From a virus: 45,154 bases of DNA. A program made the translations under genes and the position numbers. This document shows positions 30,750 to 41,447 of the stretch, piece by piece (within the stretch, counting starts at the first letter, position 1; each line of letters opens with the position of its first letter). The stretch spans positions 1 to 45,154 of the IMG/VR virus record IMGVR_UViG_3300009378_000016; one strand, 5' to 3'. Below the pieces are notes generated by a model. That model saw nothing but the letters and a program-made list of their open reading frames with translations. It was not told the origin of the DNA and searched no databases.

Positions 30750-32480
30750 ATGTCGGCGATTATAACAAATAAATTAAGAATATTTAATGCACAACAATTT
30801 ATAGAATCTATAAAATTGAATGCTCCTCAATGGAGAGCTGCCACCATCTATAACAGTGGTGATACAGTATTACATCAGAAACGACTTTATATTGCAATAG
30901 ATGATATTCCGGTGGATATTGCACCTACACATGCAACAGGAGTTACAAATAATTGGTTATATTATACACAATCACACTATAATAATATTTATTTAGGAAT
31001 AGGTAAGTCTTCACAATGGTGGGATGATGCCAACCCCCCAACCCCAGATGATTCGGTTTCTGGTTCGTTTGATATACTATCTAATTTAACATCTTTAAAA
31101 CGTGTTAACCCTGACAGTATAACATTATCTGCCCCAAGGATAGATTGGACATCTGGTACTGTATATGAAATGTATGATAATACTAGAAGTGAATCTATTA
31201 TTCCTAATGGATATGTGTTGGTTGGTACTGATAATCAATATTCTGTATATAAGTGTCTTAATAATTCTAAGTGGAATGGGACAACCGGTGTCACTAAAGT
31301 GCCGTCAACCATATCCCCTAGTGGGTCTTTGGTAGATGAACCATTTGAAACTGCGGATGGTTACGTTTGGAAATATATGTATTCTATCTTTATGTTAGAT
31401 GCTATTCAATTTTTAACAAAAGATTATATGCCTGTTAAATTTATATCATCAGATCCTGGTTCAATAAATACGGCAGATTATACACAGTGGCAAATAAAAG
31501 AAAATGCACAGTCATCTTTAAATTCTGGACGAATTGATTGGGTTAGAGTATTACCAGATGACGGTAGTGACCCTGATGTATTAGATACAACACAATCTAG
31601 TGGGTATGGATATAATGACAATATAATAGTGACCACCCTAACTTCTTCAATTCTTTCCTCATTAAATACTGGTAGTGGTTCATTACCAGCAAGTGTCGTT
31701 GACGGGGTTGATTTTACTGGATATTCTATATATATTCAAACCACCTCTTCTGTTGATTCAGGGGCATTTAGAGTATTACATACTACTAATGCTGGTATTG
31801 ATAATGTATCGAGTGGTGGGAATCTCACATGGAGTGTAGAAACACCGTTCACGTTTACAACTGCGGAGTTGGGAACTATACAGTCGATAATTATAGCACC
31901 TTCTGTTATTGTAACCGGTGATGGAACTGGATTTTCTGGATACGCACGTATTACTACTAATGAAGTTGATAGGGTGGTAATATTAAATAAAGGTATTGAC
32001 TATACTTATGGTGATGGTAATGTCTCATTAGGGGCAGGTAATGTTACTGAGAATGCTCCGGGGTTTGTTGAGTGCAAAGTTAGACCAATCATATCACCTC
32101 TACACGGACATGGGTTTAATGCTGTCGAAGAGTTGGGGGCATATTATGGTATGATTTCTTTAAAACTAGAGTATGATGAACAGGCAACGTTAGAGGACGA
32201 TTTAAATGTTTCTAAAACTATTCCATTTTTCCCAGTATCTGGTAATGAGTCGGTGTTTAGACAGGTTAGTATTATAAGTGATCCTATAAATTCTTATAAT
32301 AATATGATTGCACAAAATGAAATGTATAGAGGACCAAATCATCCTAATTATGAAACTACTAATGAGAAGTTATTTGACGTAAAACGTGGACGAGGTAAAG
32401 TATTATATATTGAGAATAGACAGCCGGTGTCACGTGCTATAGATCAAATAGAAGATATAAAAGTTGTATTTGAATTCTAA
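30750..32480 (+). CDS. gp8: gp8-like baseplate wedge protein with an inserted CBM5/12-like module
   Basis: The 576-residue product is longer than T4 gp8 (334). It keeps the gp8 landmarks: IYLGIGKSSQWWDDANPPTP (80-99), a TADGYVWKYMYSI segment, GNESVFRQVSIISDPINS and the ending GKVLYIENRQPVSRAIDQIE. Between the start (MSAIITNKLRIFNAQQFI) and the first gp8 landmark lies a module at about 24-74. It has the W-x5-Y-xxGD-x-V-x6-YIA ... P ... W pattern of chitin/cellulose-binding CBM5/12 domains. A second insertion (about 250-400) is β-rich. gp8 connects gp10 and gp7 in T4. AAGGA precedes the ATG. Confidence 0.85.
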   Translation: MSAIITNKLRIFNAQQFIESIKLNAPQWRAATIYNSGDTVLHQKRLYIAIDDIPVDIAPTHATGVTNNWLYYTQSHYNNIYLGIGKSSQWWDDANPPTPDDSVSGSFDILSNLTSLKRVNPDSITLSAPRIDWTSGTVYEMYDNTRSESIIPNGYVLVGTDNQYSVYKCLNNSKWNGTTGVTKVPSTISPSGSLVDEPFETADGYVWKYMYSIFMLDAIQFLTKDYMPVKFISSDPGSINTADYTQWQIKENAQSSLNSGRIDWVRVLPDDGSDPDVLDTTQSSGYGYNDNIIVTTLTSSILSSLNTGSGSLPASVVDGVDFTGYSIYIQTTSSVDSGAFRVLHTTNAGIDNVSSGGNLTWSVETPFTFTTAELGTIQSIIIAPSVIVTGDGTGFSGYARITTNEVDRVVILNKGIDYTYGDGNVSLGAGNVTENAPGFVECKVRPIISPLHGHGFNAVEELGAYYGMISLKLEYDEQATLEDDLNVSKTIPFFPVSGNESVFRQVSIISDPINSYNNMIAQNEMYRGPNHPNYETTNEKLFDVKRGRGKVLYIENRQPVSRAIDQIEDIKVVFEF

Positions 32481-32522
32481 TAAATATTAACTTAATACAT
32501 AGATAACAATGAGAATCAAATT

Positions 32523-35500
32523 ATGACTATAAATTTAAATACTACTCCATATCATGATGATTTTGATAATGATAAAGGTTTTTTGAAAATATTATTTAAA
32601 CCTGGATATAGTGTGCAGGCTAGGGAATTGACACAGATACAGTCGATTTTACAAAAACAAATTTCAAATTTATCCGATTCGTTTTATAAAAATGGGGCAA
32701 TGGTAGTTCCAGGTGGAACTTCTATGGATATTGGAATCTCGTATATAAAGATAATTCGGTCAGTTGGGTTATCATATAATGAGGTGTCAGATTTTGTTGG
32801 TAGAGATATTATAAGTACAATAGGTATTTTGGCCACGGTTATTCACGTAGAATCATCAATTTTGGATGATGATAATATGACCGATACACTTTTTATAAAA
32901 TACAGAACAGGTTCTAATAACGATTCTGGTGATGTGTCATATTCTATAGGGGATATATTAAATACGGTTGATGGTTTTGTTTTAGATGATGATGGAAGAC
33001 CAACAACAATACCATTATCGGCATACCAGTGTGAAATACCCATTGACATACCATCACACGCCCCATCTATTGGGTTGGGGTCTATTGCACATATAGATAA
33101 TGGTATTTATTATATTGACGGTAATTTAGTAAATGTTTTTAGCCAGTCTATATCGTTGGATAGGTATTCAGATAAACCATCATATAAGATTGGGTTATTT
33201 TTACAGGAAGAAATAGTATCAGTATATGACGATAGTTCGTTATTTGATAATGCACAGGGAACAACCAATTATAATTCGCCAGGTGCTGATAGATATAAAG
33301 TGAATTTATTATTTACAACACTACCTTATGATGAGAATTTAACAGAGAATTTTATTCAGTTGTTGGGAGTTAAAAATGGAGTTGAAGAGTTAATAGACCG
33401 CGACAACGGTATGTTTAATTGGATGGAAATATTAGCTAGACGTACATATGAAGAATCTGGACATTATACGGTGTCACCATTTGGATTGGATGTTAGAGAA
33501 TATTTTAATAAAAATACTAATAGAGGTGTTGTCAATATTGATTCTTTAAAATTCATTGACCCATTATTGGCAGAAAAGTTTGTAATTGATAATTTTATTA
33601 ATACTAAATTATTTGATGGTATTAATGATGTACCATTAATTCATAATGTATCATTACAGGATAAAACCAATTATCCTGATCAAAACTTAGAAATAGATAA
33701 TACAATATTTTATCCAGGTAAAACTCATGACGATATGATGGATGTTTTTGATGAGCATTTATCACTTGGTATTGAGAGAGGTAATGCTTATGTTTTTGGG
33801 TGGAATATTAGAAGTAGGAATACAAAGTATATACCATATAAAAAGGCATTAGACAGTGTACAACGGAATAATGAATATATTAATACTGGACTTGGATCTT
33901 TTATATATATATCGGATGTATCTGGCGTACCTGAAGTTGGAACTAAAGTTAATTTTTATAATACTCCAATATTGGATAAAGATTGCCAATTTTATGTAAC
34001 CAAAACCGATTTCGATGTCGGTAACGCATTCACAAATACATTACATACCAATACTAGAATTCATGGTGATTCGGAATGGTGGTATAGTGTATATAATTCG
34101 ACTAACAAATTATCGGATGGTTCTACTAGTAATGGAAATACTTTAGGGGTGCGTGTAGTTGCAAGTGCATGGGTTAAGGGATTTGAATATTTATCTAGTA
34201 GTGGTAGTATTGCTAATGGATTATCTCATTCTAGAACTAGGCCAACTACATCCGATGAGAGAAGTGCTATATTTAAATTATTTATTTCTAATATTCAATA
34301 TGGTTCAGACTTAAATGGTAATAAGTATACTAGTGAACATATTAGATCAGTATCTTCTCGACTTTCTATAGTTGGTACATGGACATTTAGTGCATCAACA
34401 TTAGTATCTTATAATATTGTTAGTAATGGTGTTGGGTCTATTGATGTTGAAAATAAAGCCATAGCGTATAAGAAGTTTGGTCTTAATAATAAAACGGTTG
34501 GAAATATTTATTATTCAGATTCTGGTAATATTATTATCAAACATTTGGGTAGTTCTGAATATAGTACAGGAGAAACAGTTAATACTAATATGTTTAATGT
34601 TGGTGATAATATAGGTTCGGTCGAATATATTGGTTCTGGTGGTGATTGGGTGAGTAATTCGGGGACTATATCAGATCTTATAAAACGTGATACTGGTGGA
34701 ATAATAACATCTAAATCAATTATAGATATATCTGGTTCTGGTTCATTAATACCATTAGAGAGTTCTTATATAAAAACTGTAAGACATGTTGATGAAGTTA
34801 CTGGTAGTGTTTCCATTGATACTTCATATAAATTTCTTAGATTATATTCAAATACATCAGTTGCAAATGGTTCTATCACTTTAACTTTAAGTGATAACTC
34901 CTTTGAAAAATTCATGGCATTTGATGAGCGTTATTATTTTTCATATACCAATAGCAGTACCGGACTTTTGGGAGTAGTTCATAAAATAACGTCATCGATG
35001 GTGACATTTTCTAATAATTATAGAACTGTGGATATATCCAACCCGACAGATTGGAATGATGCGACAATTGATATATATATTCCTATAGTGAAAACGGAAG
35101 CGGTAGAGAAACTTAAACGAAAAGTTTATAATGTTATTGAGTTACCATATTCATTGGTTGATAATAAGGGTGATGGTATAGATGGGTTTTCAGTAACCAA
35201 TTTGGGGTCAGGTAATTCTGACGTATCTTCGGCTATTGCCGCATCGTTTAATCTTGATATGATTAAAACTAATTCAACAACTTATACTACGAGCTCTGGT
35301 ATTATGTATGATGCTGTATCACCGGTTGAGTATCGTGGTGAATATACTATGAAAAATGTACAATTAAAACATTCTGATATATGTGAGGTGGATAGAATAT
35401 ATGATACTGTAAATATTGATAATCTTGTATATAGAATAAATTTAGATAATGAAACTGAATTAATTAATAGTATGTCGGTTGAACAATTACAGTATGCTTC

Positions 35501-36818
35501 TGATGCTTTTAATTATTTTGAAAAAACTGGACTTAACCCTTGGGCATATAGTCCTAGTGCTACTGGTGAATTATCTCCATTTTATGAAGAAATGGAAGAA
35601 CGTTTTTTGGCGAATAATAATTCTATGGATTGGACAGATGACAGTACATCCCCATTACCATTATATGATATTACAGATTCTTATAATTTAGATGACGGAC
35701 AACGGAATGAAGTTATTAATTTGGGATATTTAAATGTAAAACGTGGTTATGACCCTTGTATTGGTAGAATGATAGTTGTGTATTCTTTTTTTGAACATAG
35801 TTCTGGATCATTTGCAATAGTTGACTCGTATACTAATGTCGAATATGATGATGTTCCGACTTATAGAAAACAGAAATTGTCTTCATATTTTGATTTTAGA
35901 CCCGCGGCAACAGCTGGAAAAATCACGAATAGAGTATTGTTAAGTAATGATATATCTACACAAAAGATAGATTATCCATTAAATAATTCTGATATAATAA
36001 CAGATTATAGAGTATATTTACCAAGAAGGGATTTATTATATTTAACTAAAAATGGATTTTTTAAAGTTGCTTACGGAATATCTGCAATAGATCCATTGTT
36101 ACCAGAAACGCCAGATGATGGTATGGTTTTATATGAATTACTTGCTTTACCGTTTACATCGTCAAGTGGTGATGTTATTAAAACAATGATTGATAATAGA
36201 CGATATACTATGCGAGACATTGGTAAAATTGACCAACGAGTTAGTACTTTAGAATATTATACGAGTTTATCTTTATTAGAAAAAAATACTTCTGATATGG
36301 AAATACTAGATGTTAATGGTAATAATAGATTTAAAAATGGATTTTTAGTTGAACCATTTGATGGACATAATATTGGAGATATTTTAGATCCGGATTATCA
36401 GTGTTCTATTGATATGAGAACTTCTGAGTTAAGACCTAAATTCAATGAGAAAAATGTTAATATGACATTTAACCCAAGTGAATCTGAAGGGTTTGTATGT
36501 TTGGATGATGTTGTTATGTTACCATATACACATGAATTAGTAATTGATCAACCAAAATGTTCTAAAACTGTTAATGTTAATCCTTATGCCGTATTTACGT
36601 TTAGAGGTTCGGTTGAATTAAAGCCACCTAATGATGATTGGCGTGACGTTGTAACTAACCCAGATCTTAAAATAGATCGTGATGAATATTCCACATTTAA
36701 AGAATTGGCAGAAATATCAGGTGCATTAGGTACAGTATATGGTGAAGTTGAAGAAGAGAGTCGCACTACTTTAACTACCGTGAATAGTAATGTCACTACA
36801 GTAAAACTACACAGTTAA
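32523..36818 (+). CDS. DUF4815-type large virion structural protein (baseplate/tail fibre)
   Basis: The 1431-residue product starts with NTTPYHDDFDNDKGFLKILF and FKPGYSVQARELTQIQSILQ, the signature of DUF4815 proteins found downstream of baseplate genes in marine T4-like phages. Near residues 1170-1210 is KLSSYFDFRPAATAGKI followed by YRVYLPRRDLLYLTKNG, and later YTMRDIGKIDQRVSTLEYYT, a coiled segment typical of this family. Most of the rest is β-rich. It probably forms a trimeric fibre or baseplate peripheral protein (gp10- or gp34-like role), which is inference. An AATAAATA octamer (7 of 8 to the late promoter) lies upstream at 32480. Confidence 0.75.
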   Translation: MTINLNTTPYHDDFDNDKGFLKILFKPGYSVQARELTQIQSILQKQISNLSDSFYKNGAMVVPGGTSMDIGISYIKIIRSVGLSYNEVSDFVGRDIISTIGILATVIHVESSILDDDNMTDTLFIKYRTGSNNDSGDVSYSIGDILNTVDGFVLDDDGRPTTIPLSAYQCEIPIDIPSHAPSIGLGSIAHIDNGIYYIDGNLVNVFSQSISLDRYSDKPSYKIGLFLQEEIVSVYDDSSLFDNAQGTTNYNSPGADRYKVNLLFTTLPYDENLTENFIQLLGVKNGVEELIDRDNGMFNWMEILARRTYEESGHYTVSPFGLDVREYFNKNTNRGVVNIDSLKFIDPLLAEKFVIDNFINTKLFDGINDVPLIHNVSLQDKTNYPDQNLEIDNTIFYPGKTHDDMMDVFDEHLSLGIERGNAYVFGWNIRSRNTKYIPYKKALDSVQRNNEYINTGLGSFIYISDVSGVPEVGTKVNFYNTPILDKDCQFYVTKTDFDVGNAFTNTLHTNTRIHGDSEWWYSVYNSTNKLSDGSTSNGNTLGVRVVASAWVKGFEYLSSSGSIANGLSHSRTRPTTSDERSAIFKLFISNIQYGSDLNGNKYTSEHIRSVSSRLSIVGTWTFSASTLVSYNIVSNGVGSIDVENKAIAYKKFGLNNKTVGNIYYSDSGNIIIKHLGSSEYSTGETVNTNMFNVGDNIGSVEYIGSGGDWVSNSGTISDLIKRDTGGIITSKSIIDISGSGSLIPLESSYIKTVRHVDEVTGSVSIDTSYKFLRLYSNTSVANGSITLTLSDNSFEKFMAFDERYYFSYTNSSTGLLGVVHKITSSMVTFSNNYRTVDISNPTDWNDATIDIYIPIVKTEAVEKLKRKVYNVIELPYSLVDNKGDGIDGFSVTNLGSGNSDVSSAIAASFNLDMIKTNSTTYTTSSGIMYDAVSPVEYRGEYTMKNVQLKHSDICEVDRIYDTVNIDNLVYRINLDNETELINSMSVEQLQYASDAFNYFEKTGLNPWAYSPSATGELSPFYEEMEERFLANNNSMDWTDDSTSPLPLYDITDSYNLDDGQRNEVINLGYLNVKRGYDPCIGRMIVVYSFFEHSSGSFAIVDSYTNVEYDDVPTYRKQKLSSYFDFRPAATAGKITNRVLLSNDISTQKIDYPLNNSDIITDYRVYLPRRDLLYLTKNGFFKVAYGISAIDPLLPETPDDGMVLYELLALPFTSSSGDVIKTMIDNRRYTMRDIGKIDQRVSTLEYYTSLSLLEKNTSDMEILDVNGNNRFKNGFLVEPFDGHNIGDILDPDYQCSIDMRTSELRPKFNEKNVNMTFNPSESEGFVCLDDVVMLPYTHELVIDQPKCSKTVNVNPYAVFTFRGSVELKPPNDDWRDVVTNPDLKIDRDEYSTFKELAEISGALGTVYGEVEEESRTTLTTVNSNVTTVKLHS

Positions 36819-36825
36819 TGTTAAT

Positions 36826-36833
36826 TATAAATT
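36826..36833 (+). promoter_or_regulatory. possible T4-type late promoter (7 of 8)
   Basis: TATAAATT in the 47-bp gap between the two large structural genes, 33 bp before the ATG at 36866. One mismatch to TATAAATA. It may add a secondary late promoter for the fibre genes; a chance occurrence in AT-rich DNA cannot be excluded. Confidence 0.25.
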
Positions 36834-36865
36834 AATTATAGTTATATAAAAATAAGGAAACAATA

Positions 36866-39481
36866 ATGTCAATAAGATATGATACATATGCGGATGTTAC
36901 TGAGATACAACAGGTAAAGGCACACAAATCTGTTAAGTTTAATTCTATACATGAAAAGAAATACCAAGAACGATATGGTAAACGTGTAGTTAGCACAGAG
37001 TTTGTACCATTTATACGATCTCGTATTGTTAAATTTACAGCAGATACTATGAAACCAAATACGAAGTTGTATGCTTTTTTTGATGGAGAAAATGTAACAG
37101 CATATTGTAGTACTCCTTCTCAAATGATATTACATGATACGGTTGATGCATTAACTGGACAACCATCGGCAGAGTCTGCTGTAAATGATCCAGTTAATGC
37201 TGGATTTTTAAAGGATGATCCTAAAACATATATAACAGGGTCAACTTCAAGTCATACTGTCCGAATAGTAGATATTGCTTGGGATGGTGTTCCCGATGAA
37301 ATTGTGTATACGGTTACTAATAATTTAGATCCTAAGTCGTTTGTAGATGATGAAGAAATGTTTTTGTCTATGTCATTAAAACCTGGAGAAACTTTTAGAC
37401 TCGGAAAATATAAATCCAATTCTTGGATTGATGGTGGTTCTGGTGCTATCACAACAACTAATGAAGGTAGTGTTAATGGTATATTTACTATACCAAATTC
37501 TGAGAGTTTGAGATTTAGAACTGGTGATAGAGTATTTAGATTAACCGATCAAATTAATAATTCGGCAGATGCCGGAACGTCATGTGAGACAGAATATACT
37601 GCAAGGGGTATTTTAGAACATCAAGAAGAAACTGTTGTGAATGTTCGTTCTGCCACCTTTGAAAGTAAAGATATGGGGACTGTTGATGCCAGTTATTTGG
37701 ACTCAACTAGTTTAGGAAGAAAAATGATTTCTACAACTGGTTGGTATGATCCGTTGGCTCAAACATTAGAAATAAAACCAACAGATGGATTTTTTATATC
37801 ACGCGTTGGACTATATTTTGCAACTAAACCACAACCAGGTAGTCCCCAAATTAAAGCTAGAGTACAAATTCGTAATACTCTTGCTGGATTTCCTGGACAA
37901 ATAGTTATGGCAGAAACTCAATTACACCCACGTGATATCACGGTATCTGATGATGGTACGGCTGAAAGTATTTTTACTTTCAAATATCCATTTCATCTTA
38001 AAAGTGGAGTAGAATATTGTATAGTTATCTTAGCGGACACCCAAGATTATAGATGTTATGTTTCTAGATTAGGTGAAGAATCTTTAGACGGTAAAGGTAT
38101 TATATCTGAACAACCATACGCTGGTGTATTTTTTAAATCTCAGAATGCATCTACATGGACTGCTGACCAAATGGAGGATCTTAAATTTAGAGTATATCGT
38201 GCTAAATTTGATATTAATAACACATCCATAGTTACGTATAATAGTACATCTGTCGATGAAAATGATTATGATACTTCTAGTGCCAATTTAGGATTATCAT
38301 CTATACGTATAACAAAGGATAGTTCTAAAGTAATAATAACAGTGCTTAATCACGATTTATATGATAAAATGTCATATAATAATAGATATTATGTTGCAAT
38401 AACTGGATTATATCCAAATACATTATATGGAGGCACTGATACTAATAGTGCAATTAGTGGTGCTGATATTAATGGTGTTCATGAAGTTGTAGAGGCATCA
38501 TTGGATACTTTTACTATTGATGTTTCAAAATCTAAAATGAATTATTATGCGTCTACTGATAAGTCTATTAATGATGCAGTCAGATCGACTTTAGTTGTTG
38601 GGACTTCTAATACACCTTCAAATAGTGGATTATTTACCCCAATTAAAAATAATACTAAGGATTTACCTAGAGTTTATGTAAATTCTAAATATGATATTTT
38701 ATATCCAGCTATACAAAGAGTGATATTAGATGAAACTGATGTTTCATTCTTCTTAAAATCAACATCAGGATCGTCACAACATTCTCAATCACAACCTGGA
38801 ATTCGTGATACTGGTTGGTCACCATTTGTGCCAGATTCGGGCGCTATAGAATTTAATACCCCACGTAATATATTTTCACATGAGAATGAGTATTTTTTTG
38901 GTGGGGAACCATCATTACAATATAAAGCAATATTATCGTCAACCACCGACTACTTGACACCAATGATAGATAATCAAAGGATAAGCGCAACTTGTATATC
39001 TAACAGATTAAATAATCCGACATATAGTATTGACAGTAATGGTGATCAAATCCCATCAAATATTAACGAAGACGGGTATATTGCAAATGATGGGTGGGTG
39101 TCTGAACTAGAACCTAATGGTGGTTCTGCTGATTGTAAATATATCACAAAAGAAGTTGCACTACTTAATCCAGCAACTTCATTAAGGATTGCATTAAGTG
39201 TTCATATACCGTTGGGTAGTGATATTAATGTGTATTATAAACTTAAACACTCTGATGCTGATAATTATAGAGAATTGCAATATACTTTAATAGATAATCC
39301 TGAAGGGTATTATAACATAATATCTAAAGAACCTGATGATTATACTGAATTATCTATGGATATAGGTATGACTACACCATTGCCAGAATTCACATCATTT
39401 GGTATAAAAATAGTAATGCTTGGTATTAATACTTGTGATGTGCCAAAAGTTAAAGATCTTAGAGTCATAGCAACATCATAA
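36866..39481 (+). CDS. large virion structural protein, partner of the DUF4815 protein
   Basis: The 871-residue product starts with basic and charged stretches (residues 1-45), then VPFIRSRIVKFTADTMKPNT and LYAFFDGENVTAYC. The central part has DPLAQTLEI, GFFISRVGLYFATKP, then FPGQIVMAETQLHP and FKYPFHLKSGVEYCIVILAD. This is the conserved jelly-roll-like segment found in large tail proteins of marine T4-like phages, in some of which it is fused to the DUF4815 part. Here the two are separate adjacent genes. No enzymatic motif is seen. A structural role at the tail periphery is inferred. Confidence 0.75.
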   Translation: MSIRYDTYADVTEIQQVKAHKSVKFNSIHEKKYQERYGKRVVSTEFVPFIRSRIVKFTADTMKPNTKLYAFFDGENVTAYCSTPSQMILHDTVDALTGQPSAESAVNDPVNAGFLKDDPKTYITGSTSSHTVRIVDIAWDGVPDEIVYTVTNNLDPKSFVDDEEMFLSMSLKPGETFRLGKYKSNSWIDGGSGAITTTNEGSVNGIFTIPNSESLRFRTGDRVFRLTDQINNSADAGTSCETEYTARGILEHQEETVVNVRSATFESKDMGTVDASYLDSTSLGRKMISTTGWYDPLAQTLEIKPTDGFFISRVGLYFATKPQPGSPQIKARVQIRNTLAGFPGQIVMAETQLHPRDITVSDDGTAESIFTFKYPFHLKSGVEYCIVILADTQDYRCYVSRLGEESLDGKGIISEQPYAGVFFKSQNASTWTADQMEDLKFRVYRAKFDINNTSIVTYNSTSVDENDYDTSSANLGLSSIRITKDSSKVIITVLNHDLYDKMSYNNRYYVAITGLYPNTLYGGTDTNSAISGADINGVHEVVEASLDTFTIDVSKSKMNYYASTDKSINDAVRSTLVVGTSNTPSNSGLFTPIKNNTKDLPRVYVNSKYDILYPAIQRVILDETDVSFFLKSTSGSSQHSQSQPGIRDTGWSPFVPDSGAIEFNTPRNIFSHENEYFFGGEPSLQYKAILSSTTDYLTPMIDNQRISATCISNRLNNPTYSIDSNGDQIPSNINEDGYIANDGWVSELEPNGGSADCKYITKEVALLNPATSLRIALSVHIPLGSDINVYYKLKHSDADNYRELQYTLIDNPEGYYNIISKEPDDYTELSMDIGMTTPLPEFTSFGIKIVMLGINTCDVPKVKDLRVIATS

Positions 39482-39493
39482 GGTGATTTAATT

Positions 39494-39700
39494 ATGATTA
39501 ATAGAAGAAAGGTTGACGGACATTCATCTTTAATTAGAGATATGAATGTTGGGAGTATAGTTAATGTTGATGATAATGAATACAACAAGTATATAATGGT
39601 CAAAAGAAAACGAGAACAAGATGAACAAGAATTTATAAATTTGAAATCTGAAGTATCGGAAATAAAGAATATATTAAACCAATTAGTGGAGAAATTATAA
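39494..39700 (+). CDS. small coiled-coil protein conserved in T4-like tail operons
   Basis: The 68-residue product starts MINRRKVDGHSSLIRDMNVG, followed by a long helix with heptad spacing (EQDEQEFINLKSEVSEIK, then NILNQLVEKL). A similar small protein (basic start with GHxxLxRD, then a coiled coil) occurs among tail genes of marine T4-like phages, as I recall; its function is not known. It lies 12 bp after the structural gene and 1 bp before the fibre gene. It may be a trimerisation or assembly factor for the fibres. Confidence 0.7.
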   Translation: MINRRKVDGHSSLIRDMNVGSIVNVDDNEYNKYIMVKRKREQDEQEFINLKSEVSEIKNILNQLVEKL

Positions 39701-39701
39701 A

Positions 39702-41447
39702 ATGTCAGTTACAGATAATTATACAAAAATATTAAAGGTATTACGTACTGATACATTTGATGATTGGAAGGATAAAACAAATTTATTAAAAGAACATTCT
39801 ATAGAAGTAGAAAAATTATTAGGAGATTGGAAACAGTTACCAACAAAAACTGGACATGGTGACAACTATGATTCTAATAATTTAGTAAGTATAGTAACCG
39901 AATTAGATACTCATTCGGATAATAATACTAAAGAAATAGTTGATATAAATGATAGACTTAAGAATGCATTTAATTATATTGGATTAAATTCACGCGGTAT
40001 ATATAGTTCAGATACCTATAATAGTTATGCCATTAGTAATATAATAAAACAAGATATAAAATTATTAGATGACAAGACTGAAAGTAATTACGATACTATT
40101 GTCTTAACTGATTCTTTACTAACTAAAACTGGTGAAAGATTTAATAATACGTTATCTAATTTGGGATTTGGTTTAGATGGATCTTATGATGGATTGGGAT
40201 TATTAAATAGATCTGTGTCTGGTGATATCGTGTATTTAGATGAACGTATTACTGATAATTTTAATTTAATAAATTCAAAAGATGATGATATACGTGTTTT
40301 AATATCAACTAATGAATCCGACATCAATTTTAATAAAACAAATATTGATGATTTGATATTAAAACAAACTACATCGTTTAATTATATAGGATTAGGTGGG
40401 GATGGTACATATAGTTCTTCTTCCAATAATCTTGTTGCAATAAATGATAATATAAAGAGTGATATTCGTGATATAGATGATGAACTTAAAAATTTACGAA
40501 CAGAACATATTAATGATCAAAATTCTAATGATATTAATTTTGATAATTTAAGACAATATCATATAGATAATTCGAATGGACAAGGTGCTAGAACTATATC
40601 AGAAAATCCTCCAAGCGGTGGTGCTGATGGTGATATATGGTATAGAGTTGGCGGAGCAGTTCCATGTGGTGGTGGTGGTGGTGACGATACACCACATTTT
40701 ACTAATGATAATTTAAGAAAGGCATCTTCAGGACAACTTGGTGCAATTAAAGTTGGTGCCAATTTAACTATAGATTATGATGGAACATTGAATGCTTCTG
40801 GTGGTGACGGTGGAAGTGATTTCGTTCATCCGACAGGGTTACATGTACCGGAACCAGGTAATGCGTTTTCTTCAGGGACAACTAAACATTTAGTTGCGAC
40901 TAGCGTTAATTCAATAGGATGGGAAACTGCATCATCAGGTGGTGGTGGTGGTGGTGGTATATCAATTCAAGATGTGTTTAATACATTTTATCCTATAGGA
41001 TCAATATATCAGAATGCCACGGATGACCGAAATCCCAATGCTATATTTGGATTTGGTGTATGGGTTGCATATGGAATTGGAAGAGTCCTTACTGGTGTAT
41101 CGGTTGGATCTCCTGGATTAGGTTCAGAAGATGAGGGTGGTGCATATCACGTTACATTGACAGATGATAATATACCTGGAGGGAATATATTTACTACCGA
41201 TGATCATAAAAATGCTATTCAATGGAATGTTTACCCTTGGCATTCTACTGATAGCTTCGTGGGACAATCTATAGTACCATCGTTGAGATATACCAATGGG
41301 GTAGAATGGCCAGCTGGTATTTCAAGAGCATCTGATGAATCTTTAGCAACAATATTTAGTGTGAAAACAGGTAATGCTGGTACTGCTGAATCATTTTCCA
41401 TAGTACCCCCATTTAAATGTGTTTATATGTGGAAACGGACAGGATAA
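39702..41447 (+). CDS. tail fibre protein with repeated shaft module and C-terminal tip
   Basis: In the 581-residue product, an N-terminal attachment segment (VLRTDTFDDWKDKTNLLKEH) is shared with the fibre at 43229. Three shaft repeats of the form IGL-x2-(D/R)G-x-Y-S ... IK-x-DI-x2-LDD-x-L occur (about residues 85-128, 145-180 and 222-262). Two oligoglycine hinges follow (about 324-328 and 410-417). The C-terminal tip begins FYPIGSIYQNATDDRNPN and ends FSIVPPFKCVYMWKRT, a tip form common to phage fibres and collar-like proteins. It should bind a host surface receptor. The final codons overlap the next gene by one base (TAATG). Confidence 0.85.
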   Translation: MSVTDNYTKILKVLRTDTFDDWKDKTNLLKEHSIEVEKLLGDWKQLPTKTGHGDNYDSNNLVSIVTELDTHSDNNTKEIVDINDRLKNAFNYIGLNSRGIYSSDTYNSYAISNIIKQDIKLLDDKTESNYDTIVLTDSLLTKTGERFNNTLSNLGFGLDGSYDGLGLLNRSVSGDIVYLDERITDNFNLINSKDDDIRVLISTNESDINFNKTNIDDLILKQTTSFNYIGLGGDGTYSSSSNNLVAINDNIKSDIRDIDDELKNLRTEHINDQNSNDINFDNLRQYHIDNSNGQGARTISENPPSGGADGDIWYRVGGAVPCGGGGGDDTPHFTNDNLRKASSGQLGAIKVGANLTIDYDGTLNASGGDGGSDFVHPTGLHVPEPGNAFSSGTTKHLVATSVNSIGWETASSGGGGGGGISIQDVFNTFYPIGSIYQNATDDRNPNAIFGFGVWVAYGIGRVLTGVSVGSPGLGSEDEGGAYHVTLTDDNIPGGNIFTTDDHKNAIQWNVYPWHSTDSFVGQSIVPSLRYTNGVEWPAGISRASDESLATIFSVKTGNAGTAESFSIVPPFKCVYMWKRTG

